A DNA stretch of 64,000 nt from Streptomyces sp. NBC_01237 (GTDB taxonomy: Bacteria > Actinomycetota > Actinomycetes > Streptomycetales > Streptomycetaceae). The notes below the pieces were generated by a model. The model did no database searches. It was not told the origin of the DNA and worked only from the letters and a program-made list of their open reading frames with translations. Within the stretch, counting starts at the first letter, position 1, and the number at the start of each line of letters is the position of its first letter. Position numbers and translations under genes: made by a program. Shown piece after piece: positions 32,257-40,384 of this stretch. The DNA is taken from contig NZ_CP108508.1 in assembly GCF_035917275.1 (NCBI RefSeq), positions 7,874,001-7,938,000 on the forward strand, written 5' to 3'.

Positions 32257-32931
32257 CTACATTTTGATGTAGTCGACCTTGTCGTTGAAGGTGCCACCGT
32301 AGGGGTAGCTGGAGTCGGTGAACTTGTAGCAGTAGCCGACACCCAGGGCCATGTACGGATCGGGCTGCGCCGTCCTGGCGTCATAAGCCAGAAGACCACC
32401 CTGATCACGGTTCACGCAGGCGGCACTGGCCTTGTCCCGGAAGTCCCAGGTCGAGAGCTGCTTCGTACCTCCCGCCTGCCACTGAAGCCGCCGCCCCGTG
32501 AAGTTCGAGTGCTCCCAGAGACAGACCCACCGGTAGAGGCAGTCCCCGATGGCTGTGGGACCGAAATCGCCGCTGCCCTTTGCTGAGGCCGCGCCGCCTT
32601 CGGGGGTTCCTCCGGCTGCAGGGGCGATGGAAGCGAGCGCCTGGTCAGCTTCTTCTGCACTGTCGTAGCAATAGACCTCACCGGTCGCTACTTCGGAACA
32701 AGCTTGCGCACCTTGCCACCCATCGGCCAGATCGATCTTCTTTCCTTTGTAGGTAGCAATCACAGGCATGGCCTCGGCAAGCTGCTGCTGTAGCAGGGCC
32801 TCTTCCGCCGGCGTGGCAAGGCCGACCTCGGGGACGCCGGACGGGAGCGGTTCCGCGGCTGCGGTCGGTGCCACGCCCACGGCTAAGGCACACAGAGCAA
32901 GAAGCGGAACGAGGATACGCATGCGGTGCAT
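32257..32931 (-). CDS. Secreted peptidase-inhibitor-like protein (I36 / crystallin-like)
   Basis: The 224-residue protein has a Sec signal peptide (ILVPLLALCALAVGVAPTAA, cleavage near AAAEP). The C-terminal domain, CLYRWVCLWEHSNFTGRRLQ with KQLSTWDFRDKASAACVNRD, matches the pattern of the peptidase inhibitor family I36 and related beta/gamma-crystallin folds. Cysteines CLYRWVC and SAACVN probably form disulphides. ATG 32931 follows CAGGAG at good spacing. It stands alone. A longer pro-region than usual (about 110 residues) separates signal and domain. Confidence 0.8.
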   Translation of the reverse strand: MHRMRILVPLLALCALAVGVAPTAAAEPLPSGVPEVGLATPAEEALLQQQLAEAMPVIATYKGKKIDLADGWQGAQACSEVATGEVYCYDSAEEADQALASIAPAAGGTPEGGAASAKGSGDFGPTAIGDCLYRWVCLWEHSNFTGRRLQWQAGGTKQLSTWDFRDKASAACVNRDQGGLLAYDARTAQPDPYMALGVGYCYKFTDSSYPYGGTFNDKVDYIKM

Positions 32932-33108
32932 GTGGTGCTCCTGTGGTGGTGATGTGTTGTTGAGTCACAGTGATCCCACAGCATGCGTAGGGGTCATGGG
33001 GCGGACGGGGTCGGGTGCGTCGAGTTTTCGATCGAAATCGTCCGGATGTTCGACCTTGCGGGGGCGAGGGCATGGGTGTACAGCGCTGTTCCGCGAAAGG
33101 GCTCGCCC

Positions 33109-34110
33109 TTAGTCGGTCTGCCCAGCCTCGTCGACAATTCCGGAGTCGATGAGGGCAACGGAGGTGACGACGGTGCCAGCCTTACCCCAGGCGTTGTCTT
33201 CCACGAGCACCGTGCGTTCGCCCAGAAGGCGGACGGTGCTCTCGTCGAAGATCCACTCGATGCGTTCGCCGTCGTGTGTCCTGGCCACAGCGACCCCGTG
33301 CCGGCCTGCTGCGTCCACGGCGTCGGGGACGACGTCGACGCCGGGAATGAGAGCAGCGGCACGGTAGAGAGCAGCAGTGGTGTCGGGGGGAGTCCCACCG
33401 TTGCGCAGAAGGTCTCCGATGGTGACGAAAGCTTCCTGGTGCGGTCCGGTCGTGGACTCGGAACCGGCACCGTGGTTTTCCTCGGCGTCATCGCTGATGC
33501 GTTTCAGTAGGGCTTCGGGATCGGTCGGCAGGCCGTCCAGGAGGTTGTAGGTCGGAGAGTTCAGATTGCCTTGACCCGGGTTTCCCGGAAGCAGGGTGTC
33601 GCTGCCATTCTTGCGCTGCAGCGTTTGCGCGCTGCCGTCCACCGAGGTCCACTGCTCCATGCCCTCGTCCTGGCGGAGGAGTGCCATCTCGCCAGTTTTC
33701 GTTTCGGACAGTACAGACGTATGGCCGACCGTCTTGATGTACGTGTACTGCCCTGCGCGGGCTTTCGTCTGCGGCGTCGCAGCAGCCACCAGAGCCGCTC
33801 TCTCCAGCAGTTGGACCGACGCTGCAGAGGCCGGTGGCACCTTGGCGGGAGCGGCGGGGGATCCAGAGCCGAGGCTGAGAACGGCAATGGAGGCTGCGGC
33901 AGCCACTGCAGTACCCAGCGCCAGGCCCCAGCGCTTTCCCGGCCGCAGCATCGGGCGGTAGGAGCGGGCCGGTGTCTGCCGGTCAATCTCGCTCAGGAAG
34001 TGCACGCGACGAGCTGCGACTCGCCCGGGTGCCGGCTCCGGAGCGGGAGGCGGAGGCAGCGTCCGGCTCGCCTGCTCACGCTCGGATTGCTCCTGCTGCT
34101 GCGGATTCAT
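33109..34110 (-). CDS. Membrane-anchored CU044_5270-like partner of an ECF sigma factor
   Basis: The 333-residue protein has a cytoplasmic N-terminus of about 58 residues, one transmembrane helix (WGLALGTAVAAAASIAVLSL) and a large extracytoplasmic domain (AGQYTYIKTVGHTSVLSETK; AALYRAAALIPGVDVVPDAV; RTHDGERIEWIFDESTVRLL). This organisation matches the CU044_5270 family usually encoded beside a sigma factor. Its ATG overlaps the sigma stop as ATGA, so the proteins are co-translated. It may act as an anti-sigma factor or envelope sensor; the N-terminus lacks an obvious zinc-binding motif. Confidence 0.8.
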   Translation of the reverse strand: MNPQQQEQSEREQASRTLPPPPAPEPAPGRVAARRVHFLSEIDRQTPARSYRPMLRPGKRWGLALGTAVAAAASIAVLSLGSGSPAAPAKVPPASAASVQLLERAALVAAATPQTKARAGQYTYIKTVGHTSVLSETKTGEMALLRQDEGMEQWTSVDGSAQTLQRKNGSDTLLPGNPGQGNLNSPTYNLLDGLPTDPEALLKRISDDAEENHGAGSESTTGPHQEAFVTIGDLLRNGGTPPDTTAALYRAAALIPGVDVVPDAVDAAGRHGVAVARTHDGERIEWIFDESTVRLLGERTVLVEDNAWGKAGTVVTSVALIDSGIVDEAGQTD

Positions 34111-34748
34111 CCTGTACTCCTCCTGTGTCCTGTGCGGGTCGCGTTCACTCCGCTCTGTGACATGTGTCCGCTACCGGTCCGCAGTTCCGCAGTACGGGGG
34201 TCCACGGCAAGTTCCTCCTCAACCAGCACGCGCAGTTTCTGCCGTGCTCGTGAGAGCCGGGAGCGCACGGTGCCCACAGGAATCCCCAGCGCCTCAGCAG
34301 TCGCCGCATACCCCAGGTCGGACCAGACGACCAGCGAGAAGACCTCGCGCTCACTCCGCTTCAGGCGTTGAAGCGCTCTCGCCGCAGCGGCAAGCCGCCG
34401 AGCGTCGTTCATCTGCCCGACCACCTCGTTCGAGAAGTCAGGCATCACTTCCGGCGGCGGCAGACGGGACATCGCATCCCGATGCCGACGTGCAGCCCGT
34501 GCGATGTTGCGCATCACATTGGTCGCAATGCCCAGCAGCCACGGCCGGACGCTCCTGACCTCTCCCCGCAGCTTGTCCCGAAGCCGCCAGGCCTCCAGAA
34601 AGGTGAGCGACATGACGTCTTCGGACAGGGCCCAGTCACCCGTCGTGCGGATCGCGTGGGCATAGACGACGCGCGCATGCTCGTCAAAAATCTCGGCGAA
34701 CGCCGCCCGATCACCAGATCGGACCCGTTCATGCAATGGGATGTCCAC
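34107..34748 (-). CDS. ECF-type RNA polymerase sigma factor
   Basis: The protein of about 213 residues has region 2 (AFAEIFDEHARVVYAHAIRT; LSEDVMSLTFLEAWRLRDKL; VRPWLLGIATNVMRNIARAA) and region 4 (LQRLKRSEREVFSLVVWSDL; AEALGIPVGTVRSRLSRARQ). The start is uncertain: GTG 34748 (VDIPLHERVRSGD) fits the family, while the frame stays open far upstream through CRISPR sequence. It is coupled to the membrane protein downstream, the usual layout for stress-responsive ECF systems, and probably controls its own operon. Confidence 0.88.
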   Translation of the reverse strand: MDIPLHERVRSGDRAAFAEIFDEHARVVYAHAIRTTGDWALSEDVMSLTFLEAWRLRDKLRGEVRSVRPWLLGIATNVMRNIARAARRHRDAMSRLPPPEVMPDFSNEVVGQMNDARRLAAAARALQRLKRSEREVFSLVVWSDLGYAATAEALGIPVGTVRSRLSRARQKLRVLVEEELAVDPRTAELRTGSGHMSQSGVNATRTGHRRSTG

Positions 34749-34931
34749 AGCAACAAGTGTCCGCACACGCGCATCAGTTCCACTTCTGCGCCGCCGAATC
34801 CCTGTCAGCCGCCATCCGAGGCCGGAAACCATCATGTCCTGGCTCGGAACTGGCGCCCGCAGCGTCATCCGCCTCGCCCTAAACGTCTCTCCTGCCCCGC
34901 TGGCCCCCTGATGCAGAGTCCCGGCTACCGC

Positions 34932-35329
34932 CGACTCACCTCCGCTCCGCGCGGAGAGACACGTGATGCCGTCGATCCACGCCATCTTCCACTCCGGTTC
35001 ACCTCCGCTCGCGCGGAGAGCACCGGCATCCTCATTCTGACGGCCCAGCAGATGCCGGCTCACCTCCGCTCGAGCGGAGGTGAACCGCGACGGCGGCGAC
35101 GGCGGCCGAGCCTCCGGCCGTGCTCTCCGCGAGCGGAGGTGAGCCGGTCCGCAAGTCGGGCCGCGGTTGCTGCCTGGAGTGCTCTCCGCGCGAGCGGAGG
35201 TGAGCCGCAGCAGCAGGAGCGGGAGGCGCTCGACCTCCAGTGCTCTCCGCGCAAGCAGAGGTGAGTCGTGCGGCAAGTGCAACTTCCCCAAGGACTCGAT
35301 GTGATCTCCGCGCGAGCGTCTCCTCGGAT
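34932..35329. CRISPR. Short type I-E-like CRISPR array with oppositely oriented halves
   Basis: Seven repeat positions are spaced by 32-base spacers. The typical repeat is 29 bases, GTGCTCTCCGCGCGAGCGGA plus GGTGAGCCG (35179-35207). R1 (34932-34962, degenerate) and R2 (34995-35023) are in reverse orientation. R3 (35056-35087) is a 32-base near-palindrome made from two 5'-ward halves of opposite orientation. R4 (35120-35146, two bases short), R5, R6 (35240-35268, degenerate) and R7 (35301-35329, very degenerate) are forward. Spacers: 34963-34994, 35024-35055, 35088-35119, 35147-35178, 35208-35239 and 35269-35300. No cas genes or leader are seen. Confidence 0.92.
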
Positions 35330-35498
35330 TGATGCGAGCGGGAGATCAGTCAGGGGTCAGCAGCCAAGGGACCGTGTGCGTTCTGGACTGCCATTCTGCG
35401 GTGGTGTCCTCCCCGCCGTCCAGAACGACCGGTTCCTGACCGTCGTCCATTCAGAGCCTGGGTTCGTGGGCAGTTCCGTCGGCCTGGCGCGGGCTCGG

Positions 35499-36068
35499 TC
35501 ATCCCCACATGCCGAAGCCGATCTCTTCCAGGAGCTTGCTCCACTCTCCGTCCTCGCTGGCGAACGGGGTGGCGTCGGACTTGAGGATCTGCTGGCGAAG
35601 GCTGTCGACCGCCAACTCCCGGGCGGGGTCGTCATCGGGTGCGATCTTCTTGAGCTCAGTGAGACTGATCTCCAGGGTGACGAGCGCATGCACGAGGGAG
35701 GAAGCGTCGCCGTGCATGGGGACGGCGAATTCTTCCCCTTCGCCGAAGGAGTAGATCTTCCCGGACTCCGGGTCGATGGCGACTGTTGCGTACTGGAACT
35801 CGCCGAGGATTTCCCAGTTTTCGGCCTCGGCCGGGCAGGGTGTGCCATCGGCGTCGAACATTGTCTTGAGGGATGGTCGGCATTCGAGGCGTGTGGGGTC
35901 GTCGAGATCGAGCTTGGGGGAGAAGAACTTGTTCGACGGGAGGCCGACGGTGGACAGGAACTGGGCTGTTGCCGCGTGCAGGTGGCCCCCCCTGGTGCGC
36001 GGGAAGTAGGTGATGCCTGTCAGCCCGAACGTGCGCGTGGCTTGTTCGGGCTGGATGTCGATCAGCAC
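35499..36068 (-). CDS. SUKH-superfamily immunity protein
   Basis: The 189-residue protein reads TRTFGLTGITYFPRTRGGHL, PAEAENWEILGEFQYATVAI and ESGKIYSFGEGEEFAVPMHG, then SSLVHALVTLEISL. The beta-strand pattern with the late D/ESGKIY segment matches the SUKH-4-like group of immunity proteins. It starts 12 bases after the stop of the deaminase toxin and is read in the same direction, so it should neutralise that toxin in the cytoplasm. Neither protein has been linked experimentally here; pairing is inferred from position and family. Confidence 0.78.
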   Translation of the reverse strand: MLIDIQPEQATRTFGLTGITYFPRTRGGHLHAATAQFLSTVGLPSNKFFSPKLDLDDPTRLECRPSLKTMFDADGTPCPAEAENWEILGEFQYATVAIDPESGKIYSFGEGEEFAVPMHGDASSLVHALVTLEISLTELKKIAPDDDPARELAVDSLRQQILKSDATPFASEDGEWSKLLEEIGFGMWG

Positions 36069-36080
36069 GGGCGGCCTTTC

Positions 36081-37625
36081 TTACGGATGCCCTTGGGCGT
36101 TGTGGCGTTTCGCTAATTCTCTCACGTACAGCCTGTGTTCATTGTCTCTCTTGGAGCTTTTGTCTGTCTGGTCGTATGAATTGGCATGTGTTACTTCAAG
36201 GTCTGGATTCTTTGACTTGAAGTGAAGGTCTAACCACTGGTCGCACTTGGGGGACAGTTGGCAGGGTTCCCGCTCCGTGTACACCTCCTTCAGGTTGGCC
36301 TCCTTGTTGTGCCTGAGCAGTGGGTAGCCGAGCGTCCGCTCGGAATGCGGTCCTTCGCTGTCGCCGACGAGGATGATTTCTTTGTTGGAGTCCGGGTCGA
36401 TATAGCGGCCGGCGGCGAAATTGGTGCCGCGGTAGTCCTGTTTCGCGAAGCGGGCGATTTCCGTCGCCCGGGACAGGTCGGTGCTCCCGGGGGCGATCTT
36501 CGTGGACGTGACCTTGGGGCCTTTGCGGCTGGTGGGTAGGTTGAAGCCGTGTTTCTCCCGGGGGGCCGGCCGCCAGACGGTGCCGTCCTTTTCGAGGAAG
36601 CCCCAGACACCTGACTTGTCAGTCTTGGAAACGTCGCTGGTCGAGCCGTCGGTGTGTAGGACCTTGACGGAACCGTCGGCGTTGAGCAAGTACATCGGGA
36701 CTTCGTCATCATCGTCTTTGCATCTGTCGAAGTCCCGCTTGCGTTCTTCGTCGTGACCCTTGTGGTCGCCCTTGCTCTTGTCGATCTTGCCGCCGTGGTC
36801 CTCAAGCGTCTTGACCATCTCGTCGGCCTTCTTCTCGACCGCGTCTTCGGCTTTGTCCATGACGGTGGCGAGCTTGTGGAACCGGCTGTCTTTCCTGACG
36901 GACGTCTTTCGTGTGCCTCCTCCGCCTTTGAAGTCGCCTTTCTTCTTGTCGAAGTTGGTGGCGGTCTTCCGGTAGTCGCCGGCGGCACGGTCGAACTCGT
37001 CGAACTCGATGACCAGGTCCTGGGCCATGCCGGCGTCACCGGAAGCCATGACGTCGTAGGTGCTGCCGCCACCGAGCCGGTCGGAGAACAGCTTCTCGAT
37101 CTCCGCGAGGACTTTTGCCTCGATCTTGTCGGTGACGATCGACGTGATCTGGCCGACTGCGTAGTCGATGGCTTCCTGGATGATGAACCGCGCGGCGGCG
37201 ATTGCGGCGGCGGACAACAGGCCGCTGACCCCGGCGGTGAAGAACATGCCGACGACGCCCGCGGTGGCGGTGGCCGCGGTGGCCGACAGTTTGGCGATGA
37301 TGGCGATCTTGCAGGTGAGGATGAGACCGGCGCACTCGTCCAGGGCGTCGGCCAGATCGTCGCATCCGTTGGCGAACGTTGCCAGGTCCCGCGTGGTGAG
37401 CTTGCCCCAGCGCCGGTCGATGGCCGTGACGGTCTCGCCCCGGCTCTTGCCGGCAACGATGTGCGAGCAGGCGTTGTTGCCTTCCTTGACCGCGTCCCGG
37501 ATGCCCTCGGCCAGATGCCGGTAGTCCTTCGCGGAGCTCTCGACCTCGTCCTCGTCTATCTGCGGCCAGTCGATGCCGATGAGGTCCAGGACATCGACCA
37601 GATCGTCCGGAAGCTGCTTTCCCAC
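36081..37625 (-). CDS. WXG100-like polymorphic toxin with C-terminal deaminase domain
   Basis: The 514-residue protein has an N-terminal helical WXG-type secretion domain (IDWPQIDEDEVESSAKDYRH; GNNACSHIVAGKSRGETVTA) and a hydrophobic region (TATAGVVGMFFTAGVSGLLS), both typical of type VII-exported toxins. A charged linker follows, then a deaminase-fold domain at about 385-514. Catalytic motifs are HSE (Glu about 429) and PCQLSPKC (Cys about 455 and 461), with KEVYTEREPC close to the XOO_2897-like group. It should deaminate nucleic acid or nucleotides in competitors. GTG 37625 was chosen for the GGGGGGA upstream; the frame extends to a TTG at 37685. The partner immunity gene is directly downstream. 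Confidence 0.8.
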   Translation of the reverse strand: MGKQLPDDLVDVLDLIGIDWPQIDEDEVESSAKDYRHLAEGIRDAVKEGNNACSHIVAGKSRGETVTAIDRRWGKLTTRDLATFANGCDDLADALDECAGLILTCKIAIIAKLSATAATATAGVVGMFFTAGVSGLLSAAAIAAARFIIQEAIDYAVGQITSIVTDKIEAKVLAEIEKLFSDRLGGGSTYDVMASGDAGMAQDLVIEFDEFDRAAGDYRKTATNFDKKKGDFKGGGGTRKTSVRKDSRFHKLATVMDKAEDAVEKKADEMVKTLEDHGGKIDKSKGDHKGHDEERKRDFDRCKDDDDEVPMYLLNADGSVKVLHTDGSTSDVSKTDKSGVWGFLEKDGTVWRPAPREKHGFNLPTSRKGPKVTSTKIAPGSTDLSRATEIARFAKQDYRGTNFAAGRYIDPDSNKEIILVGDSEGPHSERTLGYPLLRHNKEANLKEVYTEREPCQLSPKCDQWLDLHFKSKNPDLEVTHANSYDQTDKSSKRDNEHRLYVRELAKRHNAQGHP

Positions 37626-37715
37626 CCGTCCCCCCGTCGCGTGATCATTGACACCACCCTCCGACGCACTCTGATTGGCCGTCAACTTCGTTCAGGTGAG
37701 GGCGCCGTGAATGAG

Positions 37716-39404
37716 TCAGATGAACATCTGCCCAGAGCCTTCACTGGCGGGGTGTGAGGGGGCGGGGGCCAGGCAGGTCAGTGCTTCGTCCATGCCGATC
37801 ACGACCCGGCCGTCGGCACCGAGCGCAACAGCCCGGACGGGTGGTCCTGGCCGGAACGTTCGCTGCTCACCTGTGTCCCAGAGGATCCGGTCGACGGCAC
37901 CATCGCCCCAGGCGACCGCAAGCGCAGGCCCCGCGGCCGTCATGGCGGCATCGAGGGCGGTCACACGGCAGGACCGTTCCAGAAGCGGAGCGCTCATAGG
38001 AGTGTGGCCCGGAGACCAGGCCCGAACCCTGCCGTCGGCCCCGCCGCTGTAGACGAAGGTCGCCCTTGATTCCCCGACCAGCGGCACGCTGAGCACGGAG
38101 AGGGCGCTCACGGGCCCGCTGTGCAGTTCCGCCGAGTCCGTCACGTCGCCGAAGGAGCGCACCGTTCCAGAGGCGTCTCCGAGCGCCACAACCCCGGTGA
38201 CGCTGTCGTCCGTCGCCGAGGCGACGGCGGTACCAATGTGGCTCTGCAGCGCTGCCATCAGCAGTTCGAGCCGCGTGGGCTGATCGTTGAGCAGCCCCTC
38301 GATACCTGATCCCGCGGCCCGGGAGGCCCACGTGCTGTCTGCATGTACGTGGCCGCTGTCATCGAGCAGCAGCACGGTTCCGTCTCCCAGCACGGAAACC
38401 GACACCGGTTGAACACCGTGCACGGCCAAGCGTCCGCGTGATCGGGCGTCGTCCATGTCCACAGCCCGCACGGTGCCTTGGCCTGCGGTCACCAGCAGAC
38501 GACCGCCAAGGGGGCCCTTTCCCACGGCCAGCGCGGACACGGGCCCCGGCCAGGGCGGGGCAAGATCACCGCGCACACGGCTCCACTCCATGGACCAGGA
38601 CGCGTCCGAGGCCAGCTCGGACAGTACGGATATGACGTCGGGATCGGCACGGTCACCCAGAGCGGTCAGAAGGATCAGAGCCCGGGAAGCCGGCGCCTGC
38701 TCCTGACAGAGCGACTGCCCAGCTCTCAACCACGCCTGCCGAAGCCCCCCGTGAGACTGGCCATCCGCCGCTTCGTAGAGGGCGGTGACCTCCCAGGGAT
38801 CAGCACAGCAGACTGCAGCCGGGTCGGAGAGATCCACGACCGCACAACTTCCGGCCACCCCGCCAGACCCCTGGTCCGCGGGCGGGAAAGCCCGCCCCTG
38901 CGCGAAGCGACCCCTGTCCCTCCACTGCTCCAGGTCCAAGTCCATTTCGGCGCACTCGACCTCGGCCAGAAGGCGATGGGCCGTACCCCCGGACCGGGAT
39001 TCCACCACCAGACGAAGATGCGGCAGGCGCATCAGATCCAGGACAAGATCGACCAGCGTGCCGCCGTGCAGATCCGGCAGGACAATCACCGTGCGGCGCG
39101 GGTCATGGCCCAGTGCGTGCACCAGCTCGTCCGGAGACCGGGCTATGACACCGAGCTGGTCAGCCAGCGCCCACACGGTTCCCCGGACGCTCTGCCCGGC
39201 GTCAGGAACAACGGCGTGAACAGCGCGTTCTGCTGGGGTTCCGCTCCTGCTTCCGTGGCGGACGAGCCAGGCGAGCAATGCCGACTTCCCACACCCCTGC
39301 GATCCGGAAACCAGACACAGACCCGGAGCGTGCGGATCGGCGAGCCAGCCCAGCAGGGCCGCTGCCGCCGGCTCGCGCCCACCCAGCGGCCGCTCCCAGC
39401 GCAT
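37716..39404 (-). CDS. P-loop ATPase with beta-propeller-like C-terminus
   Basis: The 562-residue protein opens with a P-loop (GLCLVSGSQGCGKSALLAWL, Lys about 43) and a probable Walker B (RRTVIVLPDLHGG). The C-terminal half has repeated strands, such as VSALAVGKGPLGGRLLVTAG, VSALSVLSVPL and SGGADGRVRAWSPGH, with WD40-like character. This architecture is that of STAND-like signalling ATPases with a sensor propeller. ATG 39404 overlaps the stop of the deaminase-like gene as TGATG. The co-translation suggests a two-component system, possibly toxin or effector plus sensor ATPase. Confidence 0.65.
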   Translation of the reverse strand: MRWERPLGGREPAAAALLGWLADPHAPGLCLVSGSQGCGKSALLAWLVRHGSRSGTPAERAVHAVVPDAGQSVRGTVWALADQLGVIARSPDELVHALGHDPRRTVIVLPDLHGGTLVDLVLDLMRLPHLRLVVESRSGGTAHRLLAEVECAEMDLDLEQWRDRGRFAQGRAFPPADQGSGGVAGSCAVVDLSDPAAVCCADPWEVTALYEAADGQSHGGLRQAWLRAGQSLCQEQAPASRALILLTALGDRADPDVISVLSELASDASWSMEWSRVRGDLAPPWPGPVSALAVGKGPLGGRLLVTAGQGTVRAVDMDDARSRGRLAVHGVQPVSVSVLGDGTVLLLDDSGHVHADSTWASRAAGSGIEGLLNDQPTRLELLMAALQSHIGTAVASATDDSVTGVVALGDASGTVRSFGDVTDSAELHSGPVSALSVLSVPLVGESRATFVYSGGADGRVRAWSPGHTPMSAPLLERSCRVTALDAAMTAAGPALAVAWGDGAVDRILWDTGEQRTFRPGPPVRAVALGADGRVVIGMDEALTCLAPAPSHPASEGSGQMFI

Positions 39405-40291
39405 CAGCGACGCCTCGCCTGCTCGGCGGCATGCGTGATCAACTGCTTCATCCCCTCTTCGCGGGACTCGGCGTCCTGCCCGTAGTCGAAACTGTGGCTG
39501 AACTCGGCCTGCGTGAAGAGGTCTTGCATCCACACCGCACAGTAGTGGCCCGGCATCAGGCAGGGGGCAAGCTCGCAGTAGACGCGACGGACCTGGGACG
39601 CCTCCACTCCATCTCCGGACAAATGCCGCCAGATGATCTCCTCCGGGTGCGGCTGCCCAGGCCCCGTCGCTTCTGTAACAACCTGTTTGGCGCCGGCTGC
39701 ATCGACGTACTCGATCGCGGCGGAGAAGGGAAAGTTCAGGGTGTGCCGGACGTCGTCGAGCACTCGCGGCCACCACGCCTCACGGGCCTCGAACGCGGCC
39801 GCATCGATCAGCCGAACCTCCGAACTCAGGTTACGGAAGACGCCTGCGGCTTCGGTCAGGCCCGAAGCCGCCGAGATCAGAGGCAGGGCACGGTCCAGCG
39901 CCAGAAGTGACGCGTTGAAGGTGGAGACATCCGTGTTGACGAACATGTCGTCTCCGACATCACCGAACAGAACTGCCTGGACGGCACCATCGGGACGCAC
40001 ACACAGCTGGGCGAGTCCGTCGGACCCTATCCGAGGCCACGCATCGAACGAAGAGTGCGGCCTCAGCCCACCCGAACGAGCGGCCACGACCCCGAGAGTG
40101 ACCGGCTCGTCAGCCGCCGGCGCCTGGAAGTACGGCGAGACAGCCTTCGGCACCCCGGTCTCCTCCAGCAGTACCGATGCCGCAGCCGGTAGTTGAGCCC
40201 CCAGCAAGCTGCCGCGTCCGAACAGCCGCAGCCCCTCGACGCCAAAATGCTGTACCAACTCGGCACGGCTGTCCGGTACGGGGGAAGACAT
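39404..40291 (-). CDS. SUKH-4-like/deaminase-like protein of a polymorphic toxin system
   Basis: The 295-residue protein begins with a SUKH-like segment (LVQHFGVEGLRLFGRGSLLG; SVLLEETGVPKAVSPYF). It ends with VRRVYCELAPCLMPGHYCAV and FTQAEFSHSFDYGQDAESRE, which resembles the PC-xxPxxYC and SFPYG signature of Streptomyces nucleic acid/nucleotide deaminase domains (XOO_2897-like, from memory). The usual HxE is not obvious, so activity is uncertain. ATG 40291 was chosen because upstream codons are antisense to an IS3 element. It is coupled to the ATPase downstream. Confidence 0.6.
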   Translation of the reverse strand: MSSPVPDSRAELVQHFGVEGLRLFGRGSLLGAQLPAAASVLLEETGVPKAVSPYFQAPAADEPVTLGVVAARSGGLRPHSSFDAWPRIGSDGLAQLCVRPDGAVQAVLFGDVGDDMFVNTDVSTFNASLLALDRALPLISAASGLTEAAGVFRNLSSEVRLIDAAAFEAREAWWPRVLDDVRHTLNFPFSAAIEYVDAAGAKQVVTEATGPGQPHPEEIIWRHLSGDGVEASQVRRVYCELAPCLMPGHYCAVWMQDLFTQAEFSHSFDYGQDAESREEGMKQLITHAAEQARRR

Positions 40292-40384
40292 GAATACCTC
40301 ACAGGCTGCGGCAACTGACCGGTCACTGCCGACCCTAACCGTCCAGTACCCGGGCCGCGGGACGGATTGAGGTGACTCCCGTGG

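Noticed and set aside
34748..35291. N-terminal extension of the sigma factor through the CRISPR array
   Set aside because: The frame is open only because of the GC-rich repeats. Homology begins at GTG 34748.
34932..35329. Treating the palindromic repeats as a simple transcription terminator cluster
   Set aside because: Seven units with constant 32-base spacers and a 29-base I-E-type repeat are characteristic of CRISPR, not of terminators.
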